From Eunapius fragilis (Eukaryota; Porifera; Demospongiae; Spongillida; Spongillidae), in NCBI GenBank assembly GCA_963681505.1, contig OY811983.1:1220001-1284000 (forward strand): DNA of 64,000 bases, read 5' to 3'. Shown here one piece after another: positions 1 through 13,200 of the stretch (within the stretch, counting starts at the first letter, position 1; each line of letters begins with the position of its first letter). The notes beneath the pieces are model-generated. The model saw only the letters and a list, made by a program, of their open reading frames with translations. It had not been told where the DNA came from and searched no databases. A program made the position numbers and the translations under genes.

Positions 1-250
1 GTCACGGCTATGAATATTTACATGCCATATACGGTAATTCTTACTTGTAGCACACGCACGACGTCACGGCTATGAATACTTACATGCCATATACGGGAAT
101 TCTTACTTGTAGCACACGCACGACGTCACGGCTTGTGAATACTATTACCAGAGATCATATATCTGCTATTACTAACTTGTAAGCACACGCACGACGTCAC
201 GGCTATGAATATTTACATGGCCCATATAACGGCAACTCTTACGTCACGGC
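1..250. repeat. 62-bp tandem repeat, cut by window edge
   Basis: Units beginning GTCACGGCT recur at 1, 63, 125, 196 and 243, with spacing of about 62 bp and then irregular. Each unit carries CACGCACGACGTCACGGC followed by an AT-rich stretch. The same family returns in inverted orientation at 9110-9310. The left end is outside the window, so total length is unknown. Confidence 0.85.
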
Positions 251-802
251 TATGAAATTCAAATTCACACTTCGATTTCACACACAAAAAAAAAATCCCC
301 GTAATAGGAATGATGTAGTAAAAAAGAAAGAACTGTCATATATGTTGATATGCTCAATCACGATGGGTATTTTTGTCGAACTGATAATGCCCTTCCCCTA
401 GCTTGGCGAGGTGCAGTACTTACTGAATCTATCTATTTCTCAGTATGTGTCGTTACATTCAATTTTAATCTTCTAGTTAGCGTCATGCACAGAGAACATA
501 TGAGCACGGGTCAGCTTCCTTTCTCCCTAAAGCTGTGTGGCCATTGACTGACAAGAGGTAATTGCAGTACAGCCAACCTTATCACTTCACAACGTGGATC
601 TGAGAACATAGAACCCTGAGACACACTCCAACTATCCAACATATATAGTAGTGCATTTTGGTTTGTCCCTTTTATTTACATCGTGATGTGCAAATGTATA
701 ACAAGAAAGGATAATGCAAGAACATGCAGTTCAATGAACATGGAATAAACTTTGATTATCACGGACTACTGTTAGTCGCATTAAGAAGTCTCTGACATTG
801 AC
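251..802. other. Intergenic, nothing recognised
   Basis: AT-rich DNA with a short poly-A run near 290. The one ORF here is short and has no coding features. No gene, RNA or transposon end was recognised. Confidence 0.5.
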
Positions 803-961
803 CTAAAAAGATATTCCATAGTCATCGCATGGATATAAAGGGTCAAAGTTTTCCCTGAGTGCTGCCATCACCATGTCATAGCTCAAATTTGTGTCTGGAA
901 CCTCAACACTCTCAATATCACAACCTTCAGAAAATTCAATGCCACATGACGATATTGCATC
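803..961 (-). CDS. Possible terminal coding exon of an unknown gene
   Basis: On the minus strand an acceptor-like TTATTTAG at 968-962 is followed by 52 codons in phase 0 and a TAG stop at 805-803. The peptide starts DAISSCGIEFSEGCDIES and ends RENFDPLYPCDDYGISF; its acidic, cysteine-containing make-up looks more like real coding sequence than the surrounding DNA. It has no ATG, so it would be the last exon of a gene entering from higher coordinates. One candidate upstream exon lies near 1555-1630 (minus), but its phase does not match. A second frame of the same segment is open but less protein-like. The family is not recognised. This is a composition and splice-site argument only. Confidence 0.35.
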   Translation of the reverse strand, partial: DAISSCGIEFSEGCDIESVEVPDTNLSYDMVMAALRENFDPLYPCDDYGISF

Positions 962-1839
962 CTAAATAAGAATAATGACAGTGATAAACCATTTGGGTGA
1001 AAAAGGTACCAAAACAACACAAACATACAAACATTATTCCCATTTAAAGCAGAGGCAATATGAGAGAAAACTGTCCATATATATGATACAATGTCCAGCA
1101 AAATCATCTTTCTGGGTATAATTTTATCACTATAAAATTGCATGCTATATACATGTGAAAACATGTTTGCAACCATGCTAGGCTACTTTTTAAAAAAATC
1201 TTACACTTGTTCCCAAACCTTTTCTCTATAGGAATCAGTTACTGTGCACTTGAGCGTTGTAGTTTTACAAAACACATCCACTTACAGTCCTACGCATGTG
1301 CCCTGTAGCCATTTAATTTTATCATTTATGAAAACCTCTGTTGCTTCATTCATACCAATGATTCAGTCACATGCATATGTATCATGCATCAAAAATAGAA
1401 CACTGTTTAGATCATATTGTGAATTGGAAAATGGGTACTAAATTTGTACAGCAATACCCATAGCATTCATTTCAACTCTCTGAATGACTACACAACCCAC
1501 AATCATTTCTAGCCTGATGGGTTGATGAACTTTGTAATCCAGGTAACTAACACGTACCTTTCCAGGCCATACTTACACAGGAACCCACCAAAATTATCCA
1601 TCACATGCGATGCAAATGTCGGCATACTCTAATTCAAGGTGCACTTTTACGATTACAATATAACAGAACTAACCTATTATCAAGCATTCACCAGTTTCTT
1701 GAACTGGCATCAAAATCCTTTAAACAATATCTACTCTGCACTACAAGACTTATAAACCTGCATGAAATTCCCACAACCAATGTATCCATGCCAAATAGAA
1801 CAGTAATGGTAAGAATGAAAATCATTAACATCACATAAA

Positions 1840-1840
<1 letters not shown>
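962..1840. other. Intergenic or intronic AT-rich DNA
   Basis: No strong coding signal. If the exon at 803-961 is real, this is probably its upstream intron. A minus-strand donor-like GTACGTG near 1557-1551 follows a short open stretch, but phase does not support joining it to that exon. Confidence 0.4.
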
Positions 1841-3880
<2,040 letters not shown>

Positions 3881-3978
3881 TTGCATATGTACGCGGAAGG
3901 TCAAAATTATTGGGAGTGGGGTGGGGTGGCGCTATATAAATATAGTCAATGAAATCCATAAATATTAATACTACTTGG

Positions 3979-4356
3979 CTAACACTTAAACGTTCCAAAA
4001 CATGCTCTGCATTCATCGTTGCACGCGATGAAATCCTTTGCAACCTCTACCAAATCAATAGCTTCAGTAGTATCTTTGGGAACATGTAGTAAAAAGCAAT
4101 TGTTCAATCTTTTCTCTGTCATGGTCAATCTTAGATATATTAGCAATCGCTTCAAAGCTGAAAAGCTTTTTTCTGACATGGACGAAGTTACAGGGATCGT
4201 GAAAGACAACCTCAAAAGGTTATGCACTTCTGTAAACATTTGCCTGTTGGCATAAGTGCACATTGCTTCAGATATCATCTGAATACTTGTGACCTTCTTC
4301 ACATGAGGCAGAGCAACATGAATAGCATCTATAAGAACTCCTAGCTGTTCGATGTT
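3979..4356 (-). pseudogene. hAT transposase C-terminal (dimerisation) fragment
   Basis: The minus frame from 4356 to the stop at 3979 reads NIEQLGVLIDAIHVALPHV, later SMSEKSFSALKRLL, YLRLTMTEKRLNN and LLHVPKD. The SxSEKSFSALKRLK...RLTMxxxRLxxL pattern is typical of the hAT family C-terminal dimerisation domain, as in transposases and domesticated ZMYM/TTF-type proteins. Only about 126 residues remain; zinc finger and catalytic core are missing, so this is a fragment of a plain DNA transposon. It lies inside the CA-rich satellite and separates the main array from its smaller right part. The sequence at about 4440-4468, ending in CCACCACTG, looks like a transposon terminal repeat (CAGTGGTGG on the other strand); a matching left end was not found. 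Confidence 0.8.
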
Positions 4357-4471
4357 AATTTATTAATTATAAGGCACACTCAATTAGGGGGGCTCAGCCC
4401 CACCTTCGCCCCCATTAGGGAGGCTAAAGACCCTCCAGCCCCCCCACCCCACCCCATTCTGCCACCACTGG

Positions 4472-4533
4472 TACACAGATTGATGTTCACACACACTCAG
4501 ACACACATGCACATACAGACAGATGTCCACACA

Positions 4534-4581
<48 letters not shown>

Positions 4582-4740
4582 TGTCCACACAGACACACTT
4601 GCATGTATACAGACTGATGTCCACATACACAGACAGATTTTCCACACAGACAGATGTCCACACACATGCACACACACACCACACACACAGATGTCCACAC
4701 ATAGGCATACACACACATGCACACACACATACACACACTA
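4472..4740. repeat. Detached block of the CA-rich satellite
   Basis: Same CAGATGTCCACA units and a (CA)n run as 1840-3880. It probably formed one array before the hAT-derived segment at about 3890-4470 was inserted. Confidence 0.85.
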
Positions 4741-5799
4741 AGGAGTACTAGTTACTATTCCCAATTCTTCCTAACATGGTACCTGTAGACCAGGGGGTGG
4801 GTTTGTCAAACCTGGAGGTGCATGGGAGCAATAACAAACCCACACACTACAATGGCAAATGCAATTCAACACACCAATGTATATGCATACGCATGCAAGT
4901 ACACATACACATATATACGTCACTACCACCACCTGCACCTTAAAAATAACGAGCTATAATAATAATTATTATTTATATAAATACTTCCTTTCCATATATT
5001 ATTCATCCAGTTTACAATACCTTAAGCTGGTTGTGAACACCTCATTCTGTTCACAGGTTTCTTCAGGTGTAACCATTGTGAGTGGTAGTTTCAACGTTTA
5101 TAAAAACAAGGGCCAGAAGCAGCACTCCCTCCTGCACATGCTGAAGATACAAACACACAGGGTTAATACAAGCAGGCACGCTTTTATAAAATGTGCTCAG
5201 AGCGTCATGCAAGTGCAGTACTTTACACGCATAGGCCTATCGCGCTCTTTGGCTGCTACCCAAGCACACTGAGCCTCGTTTAGACTGGACTATGTGTGCT
5301 TAGATTGACAAGAACTTTCAAAATTAGGCGACTTACTTGCGTTGTTCACATCCCAGATTTGAACATGGATCCATAGTGCAGGCACTCAGTTGCTCCATTT
5401 GTTCACATGTATATAAGATGTGACCAAACTCAACTAGGGGCCTGAGTGATCGATATGGGCTTTAGTAGGGACCCGCTCACAAAACTTAACGTCTGCAGGG
5501 ACTTCCTCTACTGAAAGTCCTAGCAGACATAGCACCATTCATTGACGCCCAGCAGCATCCGTAGACTATAACTTCGAAACACGTGTTGTAAACATAAAAT
5601 TCAACCAGTGGGTGTGGTAGTTGATTAATTTCTTCTGTTAAATGATTGATACAAGTCGCGCTCGAGCCTCGAGCAACGGCTACATGCATGTGAACAGGAC
5701 AAGTGGACTAGAAAGTAATGTTGGACAAAAAGTCAAAACTCTGGTGACGCTGTATGTACCATCCAAGGCTCGGCGTTTGTTGGGGCAGAGGTGGGAAGC
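4741..5799. other. Intergenic, no confident gene
   Basis: A 137-codon plus ORF at 4859-5272 begins in CA-type repeat sequence and shows no domain. On the minus strand a TATCTTCAG acceptor near 5143 is followed by about 25 open codons ending in a stop near 5070, too little to call an exon. Nothing else was recognised. Confidence 0.4.
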
Positions 5800-5921
5800 T
5801 AGTCTCGTACCCAGACCCTACTGACGTAAGCATTATCGCATAATGTATAATGCTACGTCTAGACGTAGCATTATACATTATGCGATAATGCTTACGTCAG
5901 TAGGGTCTGGGTACGAGACTA
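5800..5921. mobile_element. Perfect 122-bp palindromic MITE with 9-bp target duplication
   Basis: The two 61-bp arms are exact reverse complements with no spacer. The ends are TAGTCTCGTACCCAGACC and its complement. GTGGGAAGC flanks both sides (5791-5799 and 5922-5930). A 9-bp target duplication is typical of Mutator-like (MULE) elements, so this is called a MULE-like foldback MITE; the family is inferred from target-duplication length only. It has no coding capacity. Confidence 0.8.
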
Positions 5922-5930
5922 GTGGGAAGC

Positions 5931-6670
5931 GGCTCTCCGCGTCGACGCGTTTTTTCTTCAGACGCTTGGAACTGCTCTCCGTGTCACAGCAGCGTGAATC
6001 CGCATCTTGGATTAGATCTTTGAACGCTTCTGATCGCCACAATGGGTGTTTTTTTTCTCTTAGTAATCCCTAAGCGCTCTTTCAGTGCAGTAGTAATTAT
6101 TGCATGCTTAATAAAGCGTATACTTGCAGACAAGTATAAACGCAGACAAGCAGGAGCAGCCATACAGAAAAACATTATTCTGGTTTCGTTGCAAATTGAG
6201 CTTCTCCCTCGTAAGATCAGCTGTCATGTGCCTTCAGGGATTCCCGCTCATCATACCACAGGCCACAACATCTCTTTGAATCATCCAAGGTCAACCTTTC
6301 AGCAATGCAAAACTTTTTCATCATTTAATTATTTCTTTATTTATTGTTTATAAAAAATACACACAAAACTGAATATGTGAAACTTGAATATACACAGTAA
6401 TATACTCACGGGCGTATACTTCATCTATCGAAGACCTGCCTACATAAACAGTGGCGTATTTTACGCCTGCGGATTCTTGAATATACGCCATCTTATACTT
6501 ACTCAGGCGTATGTCAGTTTGCGTATTCCACACTTTTAGCACAGTGATGTGTGTACACAACATACATATAGCTAAGATAGGCAATCTGATTTCCTAAGCT
6601 CGGTCACTTTACAGGAGGAGGTGTTCCAACCTGTTGCTAATGGTATTCAAAATACTATAATACAAATAGC
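5931..6670. other. Intergenic, no confident gene
   Basis: The short ORFs at 6042-6353 (+) and 6348-6584 (-) show no domain. The first part to about 6050 is more GC-rich than its surroundings. No transposon end was recognised. Confidence 0.35.
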
Positions 6671-7965
6671 GTGCCCCCGTGAAAAATCACGGGTTGTTAT
6701 TCGTCTCGCTGTTCATTAGCCAGATGAACAGTTGGTCTACCTCCTAGCTTCTCCTTTTTTACTGTTTTACTCAATGGTGCAATATAATCTACCACCTGTT
6801 CTACTGAACATATGGTTACTACGCACTCGCAACCTATATATAACATGCATGCCCGCGCAATACAAACTGATACATAAGTGGGGAAACGATAGTGCATGGG
6901 TAGGGGTAGTGTGTATATATTAATTAATATCTGTATGTGCATTTATTCCATTTACTTTATGGAATTATTATGTCAGATAGTAAATACATGTTTTCGGCCT
7001 GTACGATGAGACTTGAGTATGAACCACAATAGCGTTGCCTTTATTTTTTCTGCATTATTATACCTGTACAGGCATGTAGGCTTTGTGGCAGGCATGGTCA
7101 CTAAGTACGCGTTGCTATGTACCTTTGTGGAAGGTGGTCGTTCTTATTGGTTGCTAGGTAAGGTACGCTTACCTAGCAACCAATATAGGCGCTAGGCCGA
7201 GTAGATGAGTTAGGACGTATAGTATTAGTTTCCTACGTATTACGTCCGCGTAACTTATTTCTATACTCGGCCTAGCGCCTATTGGTTGCTAAGTATGTAC
7301 GCGTACCTAGCAACCAATAGGAACGACCATCTCCCACATAGCAACGCGTATTTAGCGACCATGCATGCTTGCCCGGCACAAAACCTAATGCCATCACAAT
7401 TAAAGCAACGCAATTGTGGTGGTTCACTCTCAAGTCTCATAGTACAGGCCGAAAACATGCATGTAGTTACTAATAATTCCATGAAGTACTTGTATTGCTT
7501 GGGCATGTTATATACTAATAATATAGAGGTTGCGTAGTAAACCGTATGCTAGAACAGGTGGTAAGTTAAAAATAATTTCCAACGTACGTACGTACGTCGT
7601 AAGTCCGCGTAACTTATTTATACACTCGGCCTAGCGCCTATTGGTTGCTATAGGTATGTTCGCGTACCTAGCAACCAATAGGAACGACCACCTCCCACAA
7701 AAAGTACATAGCAACGCGTACTTCGCGACCATGCTTGCCAGAAAACCTATACATGCCTGTACAGTAACAATTAATAAAGCAACGCTATTGTGGTGGTTCA
7801 CTCTCATGTCTCATAGTACAGGCCGAAAACATGTAGTTACTAGAAATTCCATGAAGTATTTGTATTGTGTGGGCATGTTATAGAGGTTGCGTTGTAACCG
7901 TATACTAGAACCTGTTGGTAGTAAATTTAAAATAATCAGCCCCTGATTTTTCACGGCGCGGGTGC
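6671..7965. mobile_element. Inverted-repeat DNA element of about 1.3 kb
   Basis: The left end CCCCCGTGAAAAATCACGGG near 6673 and the right end CCCTGATTTTTCACGGCGCG near 7941 are imperfect inverted repeats. Inside, a module containing CCTAGCAACCAATAGG and the CGGCCTAGCGCCTATTGG segment occurs at about 7083-7196, inverted at 7264-7385, and again inverted at 7621-7770. The segment around 6790-6840 (ACCACCTGTTCTA) is inverted at 7505-7560 and partly at 7880-7925. No transposase frame is present. The pattern suggests a non-autonomous foldback element that gained one extra arm. Superfamily unknown. Confidence 0.65.
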
Positions 7966-8536
7966 AAGCTAGTTAAATTATGTACAATCACAGCCCCAGT
8001 CCATAACATAAATTACATCACTGCACGTTCGATAGGAAATGCGGTGATGTAATCCACCTGCGGATGAGTACCTGTTTTCAAATTTTGCACCCTGTTTATC
8101 CTTTCAATGGAGATGCACAAATTCATTTCCCCAGCCTACAATGAACCTTGCACTACTTGCATCCAATGCAAGAACGTTCGTGACATAATCTGATAACACT
8201 GTTTATTGTACTGTCTCAATTATTCTAAGTGTCAATATAAAATAACATTAAATAACACAAATAAGTGTTTAGTATAGTTAAGTTTAGTTACATATTAGGC
8301 TTGGTGGGCTGTGGTGGTGGGGTTCTGGGCAACACGGAAACTTCAATGGCTGTTGTATAGGGGTTTTATGCATTTCATTTCTTTGTTCTAAATAATTGCG
8401 CATCTACAACCCAAAATCAATAATAGCCAGGTAAAACATAATACAAGTGAAACGAGAATCCATTGTTTCATACGCATTGCAGGCAGCCAAGGATATGCAT
8501 TTCAATGTTAACAATCGTATGAAGGCATAACAATAA
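7966..8536. other. Intergenic AT-rich DNA
   Basis: No coding frame or transposon end recognised. A G-rich stretch with GGTGG repeats lies near 8300-8330. Confidence 0.4.
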
Positions 8537-8812
8537 CAAGTAAAGAAAAACATTCTCTAACGAGAAAGTTGGTGGGATATAGGAATTGAAGGCAAAGGTG
8601 GTGTAGAAAGGAAGGGAACAAGGTTTTGGGGAAAAGAAAAATGAGACAAGAATCCTATACTTAGCACATGTAAATGTAACAGAACCAAAAGAAATATATC
8701 GTTTTTGTCTCACTTTTCAACCTTGTTCCCTTCCTTCTTACACAACCTTTGACTCCAATTCCTATATCCCACCAACTTTCTCGTTAGAGAATGTTTTTCT
8801 TTACTTGCATTG
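8537..8812. mobile_element. Foldback element, first copy
   Basis: The left arm (8537-8638, with GAGAAAGTTGGTGGGATATA) is an inverted copy of the right arm (8715-8812), with about 75 bp between. A related foldback with the same AACTTTCTC...CCACCAACTTTCTC arms occurs in the intron of the second kinase gene at 51896-52137. No coding capacity. Confidence 0.7.
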
Positions 8813-9110
8813 TTTCCTCTAATTTTAATTTTATTGTCGATGATATCTGCAAACACTGGCAAGTATTGACAAGTTATAGCTATGACGCGTTGCCTCGTCA
8901 ATTGAAGATCGGGCACTTATAATATGCCCCCCCCCCCCCCCCCCCTCCCCCCCTCCCCTTCCCCCACTTCCCCAACTTCAATTACCGTCACGACGAGGCG
9001 CCCGCTTTTGTTCAGGATCAGCATGTACCGAATTGCGGGAGGACTCTAACTCGTCGAGCGTCTCGATTCTGGACGTCTATAGCCGCGACGTTGTGCGAGA
9101 AAGAATTGCC
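8813..9110. other. Intergenic with poly-C tract
   Basis: A near-pure C tract at about 8925-8965 is followed by GC-richer DNA. No gene was recognised. Confidence 0.5.
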
Positions 9111-9315
9111 GTAATGGCGTGTAATATTCATAGCCGTGACGTCGTGCGTGTGCTTACAAGTTAGTAATAGTATTCACAAGCCGTGACGTCGTGCGTGTGC
9201 TACAAGTAAGAATTGCCTTATATGGCGTGTAAGTATTCATAGCCGTGACGTCGTGCGTGTGCTGCAAGTTAGTAATAGTATTCACAAGCCGTGACGTCGT
9301 GCGTGTGCTGCGTGC
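9110..9315. repeat. 62-bp satellite in inverted orientation
   Basis: Units containing AGCCGTGACGTCGTGCGTGTG recur at about 9130, 9180, 9240 and 9290. They are the reverse complement of the satellite at 1-250, including the alternating long and short spacer types. Confidence 0.85.
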
Positions 9316-9503
9316 TATTGTGGTCGCGTGTGCGCGCTGCGTATCGATTGTGCGGTCGATGTGGCACAAATAACATGCCATAGCGGGCCACCGTAGTATT
9401 TGTAAGATTGGGAGTGGCTGTTCGAGACGCTGCTCAGTAGTGTTTGAGAATACTGAGAGACCAGAATCAAAAGGTAGAGCATTTGATGGAAGTATCCTGT
9501 TGC

Positions 9504-9687
9504 CAGGGGCGGATGCAGGGTTTTGGGGCGGGGGGGGGGGGGGGGGGGGGGGTGTGTGTGAAGTGATTTTGAAGGGACACGCCCCACCAACATTCGCACT
9601 TTTTAAAGTCACAAAACACCGCAATTTAATAGCACGGTTTTGCGGGATACCCTAACCCCCCCCCCCCCCCCCCAAAATCCGCCCCTG
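9504..9687. mobile_element. Small CAGGGGCGG-ended MITE
   Basis: The ends CAGGGGCGGATGCAGGGTTTT and AAAATCCGCCCCTG are inverted repeats. Both ends meet long G or C runs. GTTGC is present on both sides (9499-9503 and 9688-9692). The terminal sequence resembles the CAGTGGCGTA-type ends of many non-autonomous hAT-like elements, but the 5-bp flank is shorter than a standard hAT duplication, so the family is left open. Confidence 0.65.
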
Positions 9688-9689
9688 GT

Positions 9690-10105
9690 TGCTGAGAAAA
9701 ATATCAATTATCAAGTGTCTGTGCAGGTCGCAATTAATAGCGGGGGTGGGGGCATATATAAATGTACTACTATGACAGTAGTGGCATAGATAATCTATGC
9801 AAGCATCTGCAGTAATTAAAAGGTAGTACTCGATATTCTTTACTCCCTATACCACCACTACTCCTGCCTGTGTCCAGCTGTACTCCCTATACCATTACCC
9901 CTGCCAGCCACTACTGTGACCAACTGTACTCCCTATACCATTACCTGCCACCCCCTACTATCAACTATGAAGAAATACCATAGTAGCCTGCATGGTTTTC
10001 AGCTTTTATATAAGCATGGAATGGTGCCACATTTTCCCTTCCATTTTGTGTATCAGAGGGGTACCCACTCACCTCATGACCTCATCACCATGGTTACTCA
10101 TGTCA

Positions 10106-10140
<35 letters not shown>

Positions 10141-10200
10141 CACATGCTGAGTGCATACATATGATGCATAATGGCAAATACTATCCACCTTATTTCAGAG
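9690..10200. other. Upstream region of Ig gene A with local repeats
   Basis: Three imperfect repeats of ACTCCCTATACCA with CTGCC and CCACTACT spacers occur at 9840-9960, and a (CA)n run at 10108-10140. The stretch just before the gene A start (ACTATCCACCT..ATTTCAGAG) is shared with the upstream regions of Ig genes B and D. Confidence 0.5.
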
Positions 10201-10207
10201 TTTTCTA

Positions 10208-13200
10208 ATGAAGCCTCTTCATGTTATTTTGCTTCTGGTGGCAGCAAGATTCTCCGGCAGTGGTAGGGTGCCCAGACCTATGTCAGCCTAGCAATGATGT
10301 CATGTTCCTCACACAGTACTGCAAGTGGCACCCCTTATCAACCCTGTGGTTCAGGGAAATAGTGCAGTGCAGGATGCACCACCATCATTGATTTTTTTAG
10401 CCTGTGTGGTGTTCCCATCTCAGTTCACTGGTACATGGTACCATTCTGGAATGACCTTAGCTTCAGGTGGAAGGTATATAGTAGGCAATGGACATGTGTA
10501 CAATGAGACCACATATGGGTCAAAACTGATCATTCAAATGTTGAGTTACACTGATGTTGGTAACTATACCTGTGTGGTACAACCATCACCACCCAATGGG
10601 TCAGAGGCCTACTCAGCCACCATCCAACTGATCCTCTTAGGTGAGCTGTTATGGTGTGATAAGTGAGGAGGCAGTATGTGACAGTGTACCCTCCTTCCCC
10701 CTCTTCCCCATCCCCACAGTGAAGGTGGAGGTGTTGGGGCCCACTAACATCACTGTCAATGCCAACACAACGTCCCAAGTGGAGCTGAGTTGTGAGATGT
10801 CCCAGTACATCCATCCTGATGGAGACCTCTGGTGGTTTAGGGGAGGACAGAGGGTGGACACAGCCCAGTCCAAGTACAGCATTGTGTACCGGAATGGGAC
10901 CAAGCCAGCTCAGTATGGGGGAGCTATGAACACCCCCAGCAGAGTATCTGTGTTGACCATCTCCCAACTGACCTCATCAGACAGTGGTGTGTACACTTGT
11001 AGACTGTTTGGAACTGACCAATCAGGAGATATCACCTTGACAGTGGTGGGTAAGTAATACTGTGTTAGGATGATAGCCTCATGTGCATGTTTGCTGGAGG
11101 AGAAGGGGGGTAGGGAGGGGGAGGTGTGGGTAAGAGTGGTAAGAGGGTGAGAGGAGATGGGGTGATGGGGTGTGAGGGTGAGAAGACTGAGGTAAAGGGG
11201 AGGGAGATGGTGTGGCAGGGTGTGCTAATGTATATACCTGCACATGTGCATGTGAAGGGAGCATTTTTTGAAATTTTTATGTTCTACAATGAAGTGAAGA
11301 ATGAGGAGGAATAAGATATGTTAGAGAATTGGCTTGGTGAAGGATTGTGAAGATGGCTTTATCTTCCTAATATGGACATAGGCTCCAGCATAAGTGCATC
11401 ACCAGCTGCCATTTCTGGAGGTATGTTGAGGAATAAATTTAATATTAAACATCGAAGGAAACAAATCTAATTACATGAACATTGCAGTGTATAAAATTAA
11501 ATCAATACTTAAGTCCAGAAAACACCTAGCTAAAGTACTCCTGTCTTCTATATGTAGCTAGGATACTCCTATATGTAGCTAGGGTACTCCTATATGTAGC
11601 TAGGGTACTCCTATATATAGCTAGGGTACTCCTATATGTAGCTAGGGTACTCCTATATGTAGCTAGGGTACTCCTATATGTAGCTAGGGTACTCCTATAT
11701 GTAACTAGGGTACTCCTATATGTAGCTAGGGTACTCCTATATGTAGCTAGGGTACTTCTATATGTAGCTAGGGTACTCCTATATGTAGCCAGGGTACTCC
11801 TATATGTAGCTAGGGTACTCCTATATGTAGCCAGGGTACTCCTATATGTAGCTAGGGTACTCCTATATGTAGCTAGGGTACTCCTATATGTAGCTAGGGT
11901 ACTCCTATATGTAGCTAGGGTACTCCTATATGTAGCTAAGGTACTCCTATATGTAGCTAGGGTACTCCTATATGTAGCTAGGGTACTCCTATATGTAGCT
12001 AGGGTACTCCTATATGTAGCTAGGGTACTCCTATATGTAGCTAGGGTACTCCTATATGTAGCTAGGGTACTCCTATATGTAGCTAGGGTACTCCTATATG
12101 TAGCTAAGGTACTCCTATATGTAGCTAGGGTACTCCTATATGTAACTAGGATACTCCTATATGTAGCTAGGGTACTCCTATATGTAGCTAGGGTACTCCT
12201 ATATGTAGCTAGGGTACTCCTATATGTAGCTAGGGTACTCCTATATGTAGCCAGGGTACTCCTATATGTAGCTAGGGTACTCCTATATGTAACTAGGATA
12301 CTCCTATATGTAGCTAGGGTACTCCTATATGTAGCTAGGGTACTCCTATATGTAGCTAGGGTACTCCTATATGTAGCTAAGGTACTCCTATATGTAGCCA
12401 GGGTACTCCTATATGTAGCTAGGGTACTCCTATATGTAACTAGGATACTCCTATATGTAGCTAGGGTACTCCTATATGTAGCTAGGGTACTCCTATATGT
12501 AGCTAGGGTACTCCTATATGTAGCTAAGGTACTCCTATATGTAGCTAGGGTACTCCTATATGTAACTAGGATACTCCTATATGTAGCTAGGGTACTCCTA
12601 TATGTAGCTAGGGTACTCCTATATGTAGCTAGGGTACTCCTATATGTAGCTAGGGTACTCCTATATGTAGCCAGGGTACTCCTATATGTAGCTAGGGTAC
12701 TCCTATATGTAACTAGGATACTCCTATATGTAGCTAGGGTACTCCTATATGTAGCTAGGGTACTCCTATATGTAGCTAGGGTACTCCTATATGTAGCTAG
12801 GGTACTCCTATATGTAGCTAGGGTACTCCTATATGTAGCTAGGGTACTCCTATATGTAGCTAGGGTACTCCTATATGTAGCTAGGGTACTCCTATATGTA
12901 GCTAGGGTACTCCTATATGTAGCTAGGGTACTCCTATATGTAGCTAGGGTACTCCTATATGTAGCCAGGGTACTCCTATATGTAGCTAGGGTACTCCTAT
13001 ATGTAGCCAGGGTACTCCTATATGTAGCTGGGGTACTCCTATATGTAGCTAAGGTACTCCCTTTCATAAACTGTTCATATCTACCCCCCCCCCCCCCTCC
13101 TTCCCATCCACTATGTGTAAGTCCACCTCTACTGTTGTGACTTCATCTGCTTTGTCTAACACTCAAATGACATCCCATCATTACAAGTAGGAGTGGCTAA

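Noticed and set aside
11526-13067. 513-codon STLATYR-repeat protein on the minus strand, and the similar 385-codon frame at 28956-30113
   Set aside because: Translation of the 21-bp intronic minisatellite; the unit length is a multiple of three and has no stop in this frame.
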